Shown here: piece after piece, positions 1 through 7,921 of the stretch
Layout: each line of letters opens with the position of its first letter
How positions within the stretch are numbered: position 1 is the first letter of the stretch
Origin: Paenibacillus psychroresistens
Lineage (GTDB): Bacteria > Bacillota > Bacilli > Paenibacillales > NBRC-103111
DNA length: 64,000 bases
Reading direction: 5' to 3'
Assembly (NCBI RefSeq): GCF_009728935.1
Contig: NZ_CP034235.1
Span: 5,469,501-5,533,500 of the forward strand
Notes under the pieces: model-generated
The model's input: only the letters and a program-made list of their open reading frames with translations
What the model was told of the DNA's origin: nothing
Databases searched by the model: none
Translations under genes and position numbers: made by a program

Positions 1-1119
1 ACGTCCGGTTTATCCGGGAAGCCTAGTCTCTTCCTCGATGATGGCTTACATCATGAGCCAAAAATATGTAGAAAGCATGCCCCTTTACCGTCAGGAGCAG
101 CAGTTTGCACGACTTGGCGTAGCCTTGTCCCGTCAGACGTTAGCCAATTGGATGATCCATGGTGCAGATACTTGGTTGCGATTGCTGGTTGAACGCATGC
201 ACGAGCATCTGCTTCAAAAGGACATTCTACATGCAGATGAGACGACCTTGCAGGTGCTGCGAGAACCAGGTCGATCTGCAGAGAGCCAGTCTTATCTTTG
301 GCTTTATCGTACCGGGCGCGAAGGTCCGCCTATCATTATCTATGAGTACCAGCCAACACGAGCAGGGGAACACCCGCGCAAGTTTTTAACGGGTTTCAAA
401 GGTTACCTGCATGTTGACGGTTACTCGGGATACCACAAGATAATGAATGTGACCTTAGTCGGTTGCTGGGCTCACGCCCGTCGCAAATTTGATGAGGCCC
501 TGCAGGCATTACCGGATCCTAAACGATCCACTCCTGTAACTGCCAGTGAAGGTTTAGATTTCTGCAACCGTCTCTTCGCTATTGAGCGAGAGATTAAGGA
601 TTTTAAACCTGAAGAGCGTACAACCATTCGAATGGCGCGTAGTCGCCAGATTCTGGATGCTTTTTCAGCATGGCTTCGTACACAGCGATCTCGCGTTTTA
701 CCCAAGAGTAAACTCGGGGAGGCAATTATTTATTGCCAAAACCAATGGGAGAAGCTCGAGGCTTTCATGAAAGACGGTCGCTTAGAGATCGATAACAACC
801 GAAGCGAACGCTCGATTAAGCCCTTTGTCATCGGTCGAAAAAACTGGATGTTCAGCAATACGCCTCGCGGTGCAAAGGCAAGTGCCATGATCTATAGTAT
901 GATCGAAACGGCTAAAGAGAATGGATTAAATCCAATGATCTACCTGACTTATCTATTTGAGAAACTCCCCAATTTAGAAGACCCAAAAGACACGAAATCT
1001 TTAGATATGCTATTGCCCTGGTCACAGACTTTGCCTCTGACCTGTCGTGTATTCAATAAGAAAACCACTTAGTCCCCGTCCTTTGTACTTGTGCAAGGTG
1101 GGGGCTGTTTTACGCTTAC
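1..1119 (+). mobile_element. IS66-family insertion sequence, copy D, right part only (cut by window start)
   Basis: This is the 3' part of the same IS66 element found complete three more times in the window. The right terminal inverted repeat, ending GGGGGCTGTTTTACGCTTAC, finishes at 1119. The left end lies outside the window, so its target duplication cannot be checked. This copy has several substitutions relative to the other three (for example near 601, 650, 762 and 1000), so it is either an older insertion or a separate arrival. It lies 111 bp beyond the gerE stop codon. Confidence 0.95.
2..1072 (+). CDS. tnpC: IS66 transposase TnpC, C-terminal part (5' end outside window)
   Basis: This is the catalytic subunit of an IS66-type DDE transposase. 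The frame is open from the window edge and aligns with residue 172 onward of the complete 527-residue copies. The DDE-type motifs are present: ILHADETTLQ (first Asp), YLHVDGYSGYH (second Asp) and LEIDNNRSERSIKPF (Glu), followed by the IS66 tail GRKNWMFSN. Compared with the complete copies it has FKP for STP, RQI for RPI, AFMKD for TFMND and KSLDM for KALDM. None of these touches an acidic catalytic residue, so the protein is probably still functional if its 5' part is intact. Confidence 0.95.
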   Translation, partial: RPVYPGSLVSSSMMAYIMSQKYVESMPLYRQEQQFARLGVALSRQTLANWMIHGADTWLRLLVERMHEHLLQKDILHADETTLQVLREPGRSAESQSYLWLYRTGREGPPIIIYEYQPTRAGEHPRKFLTGFKGYLHVDGYSGYHKIMNVTLVGCWAHARRKFDEALQALPDPKRSTPVTASEGLDFCNRLFAIEREIKDFKPEERTTIRMARSRQILDAFSAWLRTQRSRVLPKSKLGEAIIYCQNQWEKLEAFMKDGRLEIDNNRSERSIKPFVIGRKNWMFSNTPRGAKASAMIYSMIETAKENGLNPMIYLTYLFEKLPNLEDPKDTKSLDMLLPWSQTLPLTCRVFNKKTT

Positions 1120-1167
1120 CTGGAAACTCAACTGCAAGTAACAGTTATTGTTCCATTAAATGAAGTC

Positions 1168-1221
1168 AAAAAAACCTCCTTCCGACTGCCAATAATGGCA
1201 CTTTCGAAAGAAGGTTTTTTT
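1168..1221 (-). terminator. Rho-independent terminator downstream of gerE
   Basis: A long imperfect hairpin sits directly after the gerE stop codon. AAAAAACCTTC... on the minus strand pairs with GGAAGGAGGTTTTTTT, with inner GTGCCA/TGGCA pairing and an ATTA loop. T-runs on both sides make it potentially bidirectional. Its position supports the view that the 3' half of gerE still occupies its native locus. Confidence 0.75.
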
Positions 1222-1230
1222 GCCGTACAT

Positions 1231-1320
1231 TCAAATTTTGAGTTCCCCAAGCTTAATAAGCTCGACAACCGCTTGCGAACGACCTTTTACGTTTAGTTTC
1301 TGCATGACATTCGTAATGTG
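1231..1320 (-). pseudogene. gerE: gerE, C-terminal 29 codons (separated from its 5' part by the 36-kb element)
   Basis: The minus-strand frame reads HITNVMQKLNVKGRSQAVVE followed by LIKLGELKI and a TGA stop. This is the second half of a GerE/LuxR-type helix-turn-helix domain and closely matches the known GerE ending. GerE is the sigma-K-dependent mother-cell regulator of late spore-coat genes. No start codon or RBS precedes the piece, and upstream of the first His codon the frame loses GerE similarity. The missing 5' part is at 37386-37541 on the same strand. Together the two pieces give 74 codons, the usual GerE length. It is therefore an interrupted gene that could be restored by excision, rather than a simple pseudogene. 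Confidence 0.9.
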
Positions 1321-1340
1321 GTTTGAAGTACACTGGGATT
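1299..1340 (+). other. Left attachment site (attL) of the gerE-intervening element
   Basis: The shared core ACATT is at 1307-1311. To its left is gerE sequence. To its right is the element arm CGTAATGTGG/TTTGAAGTACAC. The inner arm of the right site (37374-37394) is its inverted counterpart: GTGTATTTCAAAC at the right versus GTGTACTTCAAAC in reverse complement here. 19 of 21 positions match, which is the palindromic attP expected for a large serine integrase. The crossover position is inferred from the restored gerE frame. Confidence 0.8.
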
Positions 1341-1414
1341 TCTAATTTAGTGAATAATAACTGTAGTGTTTCAATAATGTCTTAGTGATAAATTAATCTA
1401 AATATGGCAATTCC

Positions 1415-3808
1415 CTAAAAACAATAATGCTTTTTCTCCATGTACTTGTTTAAAGCATCTTGATTAATGAAAAAGTATTCTCCAAAACATTTAATAACAT
1501 ATCCTTTTTCATTCCATTCTTTTATCTCATTTAATCCATTTTCAGTATTTTGAATATATTCATCTAAAAGCATGTTGTAGACCCAATTTTCCTTACAAAA
1601 AAATATAACCTTTTGATTTTTTTCCCCCGATTGTAACCTTTTCATTAAAAAGTCGTTCAGAGGTTCTAAACTCCAGATAAATCCTCTATGAATGCCAGTT
1701 TCATCATCAACAATAACCTTACCTTCTTCATTCAACTTTAATTCACCGAAGAAATCTCTTATATTTTTTTTTGTAACGCTAAAATTATTGCCCTTATTTG
1801 AACATAAGCCTGACTTTTTATCTTTTACAGAAATATAAGAATCTCTATAAGTATAGTAATCATTCGGATAATATATTTGATAGCTATCTGTACTCCATCC
1901 TCTTGTTGGCATATAATTAATCGCCTTCAATAGTAATCTATCATCATTAAAATCTAATTTCATTTTTTCGCTGCCTATGATCCAGTCGCAAATTACCTGT
2001 CCGAACTTATTATCTATAAATAAATCATTTAAAGTATTCAGCAATATATTTCCTTTTTGGTAACAAAAGTTTTTTGTATACGCCTTCCAACGTATCGTTA
2101 ATTCTTCAAAATATAAAGGTTTCAAGTCATATCCTAAATCACCCAATTTATCAAATAATCCCCCTAAAATTTCTATCTTGCTTGTATTAACTCGAAGAAT
2201 ATCTGACAGAAATTCATCATAACTTATCAGAAGTTTGTTTTGAGAATCGATTAAATTATTTATTAAACCATTAACATAAGGGAGGTTTTCAAAAGCTTCA
2301 AGTTCTTCTTTGTCATTCAAATAATTCCTTTTGTGTTCATCTTCTAATACTTTATTTAATTCAGCATTACTCGATCTATGTTCCCCAATATTATATTGTC
2401 CATCCAAATCTTTATTCAGTTTTATTGTTGAATAGAGATATGCTAATTTGCTATTGTTAGAATTGTTGATAAAACTGTCTATACGCGAATAATATTTCGG
2501 AATACAAAAGGCACTATACTTTGTATACCACATGTTTTTATCGCTATCCAAATGAGCCATATGATTTTCTATCAAATTGTTATTTAATAATTTCTTAATA
2601 AATCTCATATAGGGAAACAATACCTCAGGAGACTTTTCACAATTTGAAATGTATGCCCAGATAATAACATCTTTTTTCACAAATTCTTTATAAGTAGGAT
2701 CATAAAATTTTAGCAAAAATGTTTTTAACATCACCTTATAATTATTGTCCGCTAAATTCCAGAATACACCTTCCACATGATTTACGATGTCCTCATTCTT
2801 AAATCGTTCTGTTCGATCTCCGAATGAATAATTAACAAAATTAACACAATCCAGTTTTGAATCACTTAAATCTAGTTCCACCATATGACTCAGAATTTTT
2901 TCAAGTCTTTCAGTATGCTTTCTTTCTATCCAGTCTACATTACTGTTTATATATCCCTCGTCTGTTCCACTTTTTTCAACCCACATCATTCTAAGACAAA
3001 ATTGAATAAAGGCTATTTCTATTTCTTCCTCACCGGGCATCCGCAATTCCCAGGGCTTTTCTATATCCTTTGGAATTAATGTTTTGTATTTAGAAAAAAA
3101 TCTAAGCCAGTTATTATCTATCATTAGTGCAAAATTTTTAAATCCTTCTTTATTACATTCTCTTACTTTATGAAAAAGTTCTGATTTAAATATTTCATAT
3201 TCTTTCAAATCCAAACCATCATTTAAATCAATAAAAAATTGCTCCGCATCTTCAACTTTTTTAACAGGCACAACATCAAATACAACATGTTCATACAAGT
3301 ATTTGAAACCTATTTTTTTTTCAAAACTCGAATATCCATACTTCTCTATCCAACTATCCTTGCTAAATTGACGAAGTAATTTTTCGAGAGAAAAGGTAGT
3401 AAAATCAACAACATTGAGGCGATTTTCTTTATTTTGAATTAAACCTTTTAAATATAAATTAGCTTCCTCACGATTCATAAACTCAAACTTACTTAAAAAT
3501 TTTTCTTCACTTTGAGCCTCTTTATATGAAGCACATAAATATACGAGGCTTGCCAGTCTCTGTTGACCATCGTAGACATAAAAAGTATTCGTTGCAATAT
3601 CGACATACCCCATAATCGCACTAAATTTAAATTCCTTTTGGGGATGAATTGTATCTTGATATTTTGCATTGCATATTGACTGTAATAACTTCGTTAACTT
3701 TTCTCCACCGCTCCCCATCACATAATCTCTTTGAATATCTGGAATAACTATTTTATCGTATTTTGAAAGAAATGTTGCTAAACTATGCTCAGTGCTATTT
3801 TTAACCAT
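1415..3808 (-). CDS. DUF262/GmrSD-like protein, long form
   Basis: This 797-residue protein has an N-terminal DUF262 (ParB-like nucleotide-binding) domain, seen as VIPDIQRDYVMG near residue 20 and YDGQQRLASLVYL near residue 80. This family includes the GmrSD modification-dependent restriction enzymes and BrxU-like proteins, which restrict phage DNA in a nucleotide-dependent way. The remaining ~600 residues are charged and mostly helical, without an HNH or DUF1524 motif I can see, so nuclease activity is not shown. ATG start with GGAGA seven bases upstream. It is the last gene of a tight three-gene operon, starting two bases after the upstream stop codon. The pairing of two different DUF262 proteins with a third unknown protein suggests a multi-subunit defence system; this is inference. 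Confidence 0.8.
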   Translation of the reverse strand: MVKNSTEHSLATFLSKYDKIVIPDIQRDYVMGSGGEKLTKLLQSICNAKYQDTIHPQKEFKFSAIMGYVDIATNTFYVYDGQQRLASLVYLCASYKEAQSEEKFLSKFEFMNREEANLYLKGLIQNKENRLNVVDFTTFSLEKLLRQFSKDSWIEKYGYSSFEKKIGFKYLYEHVVFDVVPVKKVEDAEQFFIDLNDGLDLKEYEIFKSELFHKVRECNKEGFKNFALMIDNNWLRFFSKYKTLIPKDIEKPWELRMPGEEEIEIAFIQFCLRMMWVEKSGTDEGYINSNVDWIERKHTERLEKILSHMVELDLSDSKLDCVNFVNYSFGDRTERFKNEDIVNHVEGVFWNLADNNYKVMLKTFLLKFYDPTYKEFVKKDVIIWAYISNCEKSPEVLFPYMRFIKKLLNNNLIENHMAHLDSDKNMWYTKYSAFCIPKYYSRIDSFINNSNNSKLAYLYSTIKLNKDLDGQYNIGEHRSSNAELNKVLEDEHKRNYLNDKEELEAFENLPYVNGLINNLIDSQNKLLISYDEFLSDILRVNTSKIEILGGLFDKLGDLGYDLKPLYFEELTIRWKAYTKNFCYQKGNILLNTLNDLFIDNKFGQVICDWIIGSEKMKLDFNDDRLLLKAINYMPTRGWSTDSYQIYYPNDYYTYRDSYISVKDKKSGLCSNKGNNFSVTKKNIRDFFGELKLNEEGKVIVDDETGIHRGFIWSLEPLNDFLMKRLQSGEKNQKVIFFCKENWVYNMLLDEYIQNTENGLNEIKEWNEKGYVIKCFGEYFFINQDALNKYMEKKHYCF

Positions 3809-3810
3809 CT

Positions 3811-5112
3811 TTATTTCTCCTGTTCACTATATTTCTCATTAATGTACTCTTTATAAAATTTCTTGAATTCGTCAAATTCATTTATTGCTGGATATATCCA
3901 CTTCTCTTGATCATTTTTCCATTCACCAGACAATATTAACTTTTGTAATTCATTCACTTCCATTTTTCCAAACTGCATCTGTGATTGAATAAAACAGTTT
4001 TTAGCGTATAGTGATTTTTTTGTAATGAAATCCAATAGAACTTGTTCTAGGCTTTTTTCCAGTATTTCTTCTTTATAATCTATATCAAATAAATCAAAAA
4101 ATCTTTGCCCGTTAATAGAATGTATATAATTAAATCCATTATATGAATTCCAATTACCAGCTTCTAAGTCGCAGTAAATATTATTTATTATTTCATTGTA
4201 ATATTGTAGCCTTTTATACTCAAGAATCGTTTCGTAGCCCAATTTACTTTTTTCTTCATCTTCATAACGATCACTAAATAAAACCTTTAATCTATTTTCA
4301 AATCCATCTACCTCGGTATCTTCTTTAATGTCATATCCTTGTTTAACTAATTTCCAGATATCGTCTTGTGCAAACAAACTATTCGACAAATTCTTGAATA
4401 GATACAATATATCCTGTCTTGAATAATTAACTGCCTGTTCATGAGCATCAATCATCAGGTTTGCTTTTATATGATCATTAATACCAAATCTAGTTTTATT
4501 TTTGTTGATGTTTAGAAATTCTTCTATTGGTTCTGCTTCACTGAAGTGAATGAGGATATAAGTTTGGTTTAATATGTAATTGATAAATTCTTCTCTGTGT
4601 TCAGGGGTATAACAATACTTTTCCAAAGCCTCACCGATTTTATTTTCCTTAGTCAATTCACATTTAATCGCTTCAAAGTTTTCTTCAAATCTTTGTATAT
4701 CCGTGTACATCTTACTCTCATCTCTATCGCTAGTTCCAATGATGTTCCTTAAATACCATGATCTTGTAACTACACTTTCATCAAGACCCTCATCTCGTTC
4801 AAAAGAAAAGTTGAAATATAGTCTTTTTGGATCCAAGTACTTTAATATCAATGTTAAGGTAATAATTCTTTGCTGACCATCAATTAATTGGAATGTATTA
4901 TCGTTTTCCTTATATAAAGTAACCATTCCCAATGTATATTTACTTTTCCCATCCATATAGCTCATAAATAAATTACTTACTAAATCTCCGGCTTTTTTTG
5001 TACACCACTTATAATTTCTTTGAATTAGGGGGATGTAGATGTTATTTTCTTTATTGAAACAGTTATAAATTAGGTCATGCAAACTAATCATTTTGTTATT
5101 TTCTATTTTCAC
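3811..5112 (-). CDS. DUF262/GmrSD-like protein, short form
   Basis: This 433-residue protein has a DUF262 N-terminus: IYIPLIQRNYKWC near residue 25 and LIDGQQRIITLTLIL near residue 78. These are the ligand-binding motifs of the family. It is a paralogue of the next gene downstream (1415-3808) but about half its length. The middle segment contains TRFGINDHIKANLM, which resembles the conserved region after the DGQQR motif in DUF262 proteins. The start is GTG, chosen because AGGAGG lies eight bases upstream. Gaps of 11 bp to the gene before and 2 bp to the gene after imply co-transcription and probably coupled translation. A role in phage or foreign-DNA restriction is likely from family membership only. 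Confidence 0.8.
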   Translation of the reverse strand: MKIENNKMISLHDLIYNCFNKENNIYIPLIQRNYKWCTKKAGDLVSNLFMSYMDGKSKYTLGMVTLYKENDNTFQLIDGQQRIITLTLILKYLDPKRLYFNFSFERDEGLDESVVTRSWYLRNIIGTSDRDESKMYTDIQRFEENFEAIKCELTKENKIGEALEKYCYTPEHREEFINYILNQTYILIHFSEAEPIEEFLNINKNKTRFGINDHIKANLMIDAHEQAVNYSRQDILYLFKNLSNSLFAQDDIWKLVKQGYDIKEDTEVDGFENRLKVLFSDRYEDEEKSKLGYETILEYKRLQYYNEIINNIYCDLEAGNWNSYNGFNYIHSINGQRFFDLFDIDYKEEILEKSLEQVLLDFITKKSLYAKNCFIQSQMQFGKMEVNELQKLILSGEWKNDQEKWIYPAINEFDEFKKFYKEYINEKYSEQEK

Positions 5113-5123
5113 TGCAGTTCCTC

Positions 5124-6362
5124 CTATACTTTCATTAAATAATTATGCAGAAAGCCTTTGAAATTAGTGATATAACTATTCGTTGATCTAAGCTTATATA
5201 TAGATTCCGTATCTTTTTCTAAACTCAAATTCTCTGCACTCCAATCAATATAAGTAAATACCTTATTGACTTTTTTATCATGCGCTTCATTTCCATTTAT
5301 GCATAATTTGAATCGATCAATATGATTTTTTATATTTATAAATTGTTGAGCGTTTTCTTCTCCAGGTTGGTTAGACAATTCTTTCTCAAATTCTTCATTT
5401 ATATACGTGATTGCTTTTTCGAATTCATACTTGAATTTATCCCCCTTACCTTTGTTACGTACTTCATAGTACTTTTCATAGTACCTGTACAACAAATAAA
5501 TTAATTCTTCTTCGTTAAAACTTTCAGAGACTTCCTGATTAAGAATACATGATGTAATTACTTCTTGATCCGAAACAGGGGAGTGCATTTTTTGTATTTC
5601 AGTAGACTTTTCACCTAAAAAATCTTTCATCCAAATTGTAAGATTGTCTCTCTTCCCATTCCTAACGCTACTCATATCTATACAGTAATCAGTTCTAGTG
5701 TTTTTACATTGATCCCCTACAAATTGATGTAAGGACATATTATTATCACCACCAAATATTACATTAATGTCTTGATTAGGCAGTATTTGCAATTCTACAG
5801 TATCTTTTTTTTGATTAATAGATAAATATTTAAATAGTACTATTCCGAAGCATTTGGAATAGGAGTAAAGCCGAACCTTATCTGTTCCTTTGTTAATATG
5901 TTCACGGCAATGTTCAAATATTGTTTTAACAGTCTCTAAATTGCTAGACTTTCCATAATTATCTGGTTCATCTCTTTTCCCACCGTTACTTCTAAACAAT
6001 GTGGCTTGGCTCTTCTTAAATTTTGCATTGTAGTAATGTCCTAGTCCTAAATACTTTAATTCCTTCAATCGATTGTCAAACAAATAATAATCTATGATTT
6101 TTTTTCTATCTTCATCAGCTAGTTCAGAATATTCATTTAACAGCTCTTTAATCAATATGCAATATCGTTGATATAATATTTTAACTTTGAGGTTTTTGTC
6201 AGAATTCTGTATATCAAAATATTTATCATTCATAAATACTTTTTTTATTGTTGCTGCATCAATAGAGTAGTTTGTGTCTTCACCATGTCTAAACATTTTC
6301 CCCAATATACCAAACGTATCTGCACTTACTTTCCCTTCAAAATCTAAGTGGATTATCTTCAT
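5124..6362 (-). CDS. Unknown protein, first gene of the DUF262 operon
   Basis: This 412-residue protein is not one I recognise. It is soluble and charged, with no signal peptide or membrane segment. It starts at an ATG preceded by GGAGG. The N-terminus (MKIIHLDFEGKVSADTFGIL) is hydrophobic-acidic, and the C-terminal third is helical, with a NGNEAHDKKVNKVF segment near residue 355. No Walker, nuclease or helix-turn-helix motif is visible. It leads the operon of two DUF262 proteins and is separated from them by only 11 bp. It is therefore probably a subunit, sensor or regulator of the same system. It could be a specificity factor, but nothing in the sequence proves this. Confidence 0.7.
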   Translation of the reverse strand: MKIIHLDFEGKVSADTFGILGKMFRHGEDTNYSIDAATIKKVFMNDKYFDIQNSDKNLKVKILYQRYCILIKELLNEYSELADEDRKKIIDYYLFDNRLKELKYLGLGHYYNAKFKKSQATLFRSNGGKRDEPDNYGKSSNLETVKTIFEHCREHINKGTDKVRLYSYSKCFGIVLFKYLSINQKKDTVELQILPNQDINVIFGGDNNMSLHQFVGDQCKNTRTDYCIDMSSVRNGKRDNLTIWMKDFLGEKSTEIQKMHSPVSDQEVITSCILNQEVSESFNEEELIYLLYRYYEKYYEVRNKGKGDKFKYEFEKAITYINEEFEKELSNQPGEENAQQFINIKNHIDRFKLCINGNEAHDKKVNKVFTYIDWSAENLSLEKDTESIYKLRSTNSYITNFKGFLHNYLMKV

Positions 6363-6918
6363 ATATTACCTCCAAAAAATATATCTGCGGCACTCTCTTT
6401 CATTCGTGATATTACTGTGTGATAATTTGATTTCCAAAAAATTCGGTTCATACAAATACAAGGCATCAGCCCATACCCCAAGCAGCAATAGACTAGGTCA
6501 AATATCAATTGATGTTTATAACGATTTCTCTAGCTTAAATGCTTAAATTAAACATCACCACATCAAAATAGCATGGTTTTTTTTGAAACATATCCTCATT
6601 CCCGCGATTAAGTTCTTATATCTCATAAAATTTTATAGTAAATAAACACATTATATATCTAATGATACCTTCGTACAGCTAGTCCTTATACGTATAAATA
6701 TTCATTGAACAAAGACACATAAGCATTATCTTTTTTTATATTTCTTTAAAGTTGCTCAATTCTAAATCGCCAGGACTCCATATCTTTGATATAGTCACCA
6801 TCCCTAAAATTATTTTCACAGCACTTAGGTAATGACGAATCCCTGGATAAGCTTCCAGAAATACCTCTAGCGACCAAGGGCTGTCAGGTCCGCTTTAGGA
6901 ATGCGGTAATGGGCAAAG
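6363..6918. other. Gene-poor gap with a possible decayed coding remnant
   Basis: This 556-bp gap separates the DUF262 operon from the membrane-protein gene. No convincing promoter was found. On the minus strand, 6736-6892 is open (SGPDSPWSLEVF..., ending LSNFKEI) without a start codon or RBS. Another frame of the same stretch reads FRDGDYIKDMESWRF before a stop. This looks like eroded coding sequence, not a functional gene. Confidence 0.35.
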
Positions 6919-7749
6919 TCAACTCTTCTCTGATTTAACTTGCAATATAATTTTTAAATCTTTCATTGTTTCAACATTTCTTAGCTTGTAGTTCTTTAAA
7001 TTACTCTGTAGAATTTTTTTATTAAATCTACATTCAAGAAAGATTATGACTATCGCTAGAATCTTTTTTGATCGTTTATTTATATTAGTTCTCACAATAA
7101 TATGCTCATATAAACACATATACTGAAGCAAAAATAAAAGTGGAGCATGCAATAATATTCCAATTATATCAATAAACATTTTTTCATAAAAATCAATTTT
7201 TGTTGCGTCTTGAAGACTAGAACTAAATCCTTTAAAAGCCACAAAAATAAATATAAACCCGATAATCATTAGCATGTAATTCAATAACTTCTTAACTTGT
7301 AGGTACCTCTCATCTCTATCCGCGGCAGCTATAAGCCCGCCAATTAGAACCAGTATTGGAATAATAACTAATTCAGCCCAAATAGATAAGGTATATTCAT
7401 TAATAATAAATAAGGGAATGATACTTAATTTAAATGATTCGACAATAAGCTTGTTAATATTCTCCTCAATATATCTTGAAGAGACTCGAGATATTAATGG
7501 ATACAAGGCCATAAATATCCATAAAATATAATCCTTAATCACTTGAACTTCAAGTATTTTAAAGAGGTACATAGTGAAAAAAACAAGTATAATATATGAA
7601 TTCGTAATAATGAAAATCGGATGTATAAGTAACCCCAAAAGTGATTTAATTATGCTAGGAATTGACTCTCTTACGCCTTTTATGGATAAGGCAAAAATAA
7701 TAAAAATGATGAGCCAAATAACTAAAGCTTGTTCTCTTGGATTTAACAA
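6919..7749 (-). CDS. Multi-pass membrane protein, unknown function
   Basis: This 276-residue protein has about six to seven hydrophobic segments, beginning with VIWLIIFIIFALSI at residue 10 and including LVIIPILVLIGGLIAAA and MLMIIGFIFIFVAF. The last ~50 residues are basic and presumably cytoplasmic. The start is TTG, supported by AGAGG eight bases upstream. I do not recognise the family. It is the last gene before an attachment-arm copy (7817-7841), so it belongs to cargo block A. Membrane proteins next to DUF262 operons may be effectors of an abortive-infection response, but no sequence feature proves this. An independent function is equally possible. Confidence 0.65.
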   Translation of the reverse strand: MLNPREQALVIWLIIFIIFALSIKGVRESIPSIIKSLLGLLIHPIFIITNSYIILVFFTMYLFKILEVQVIKDYILWIFMALYPLISRVSSRYIEENINKLIVESFKLSIIPLFIINEYTLSIWAELVIIPILVLIGGLIAAADRDERYLQVKKLLNYMLMIIGFIFIFVAFKGFSSSLQDATKIDFYEKMFIDIIGILLHAPLLFLLQYMCLYEHIIVRTNINKRSKKILAIVIIFLECRFNKKILQSNLKNYKLRNVETMKDLKIILQVKSEKS

Positions 7750-7816
7750 AGTACTTACCTCTTTTTATTTAGTTTTTAGTTGATTTCGCCTAACGTTTGT
7801 GAATTAACCATCCGAT

Positions 7817-7841
7817 ATTCTTAATTTGGTTTGAAATACAC
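7817..7841 (+). repeat. Internal copy of the integrase attachment arm (block A/B boundary)
   Basis: ATTCTTAATTTGGTTTGAAATACAC matches the attL arm at 1309-1333 at 22 of 25 positions, in the same orientation. It lies between two unrelated gene blocks, 81 bp beyond the stop codon of the STAND gene. I read it as a scar of an earlier serine-integrase insertion. Its left side retains only weak resemblance to the opposite arm. Confidence 0.6.
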
Positions 7842-7921
7842 AATTGCTGACAGCATTTATAAAATAATACACACCACTCCCTTAAGACAGGGGATAGGTG
7901 TTTGTTGTTACTTGTGAAGAA

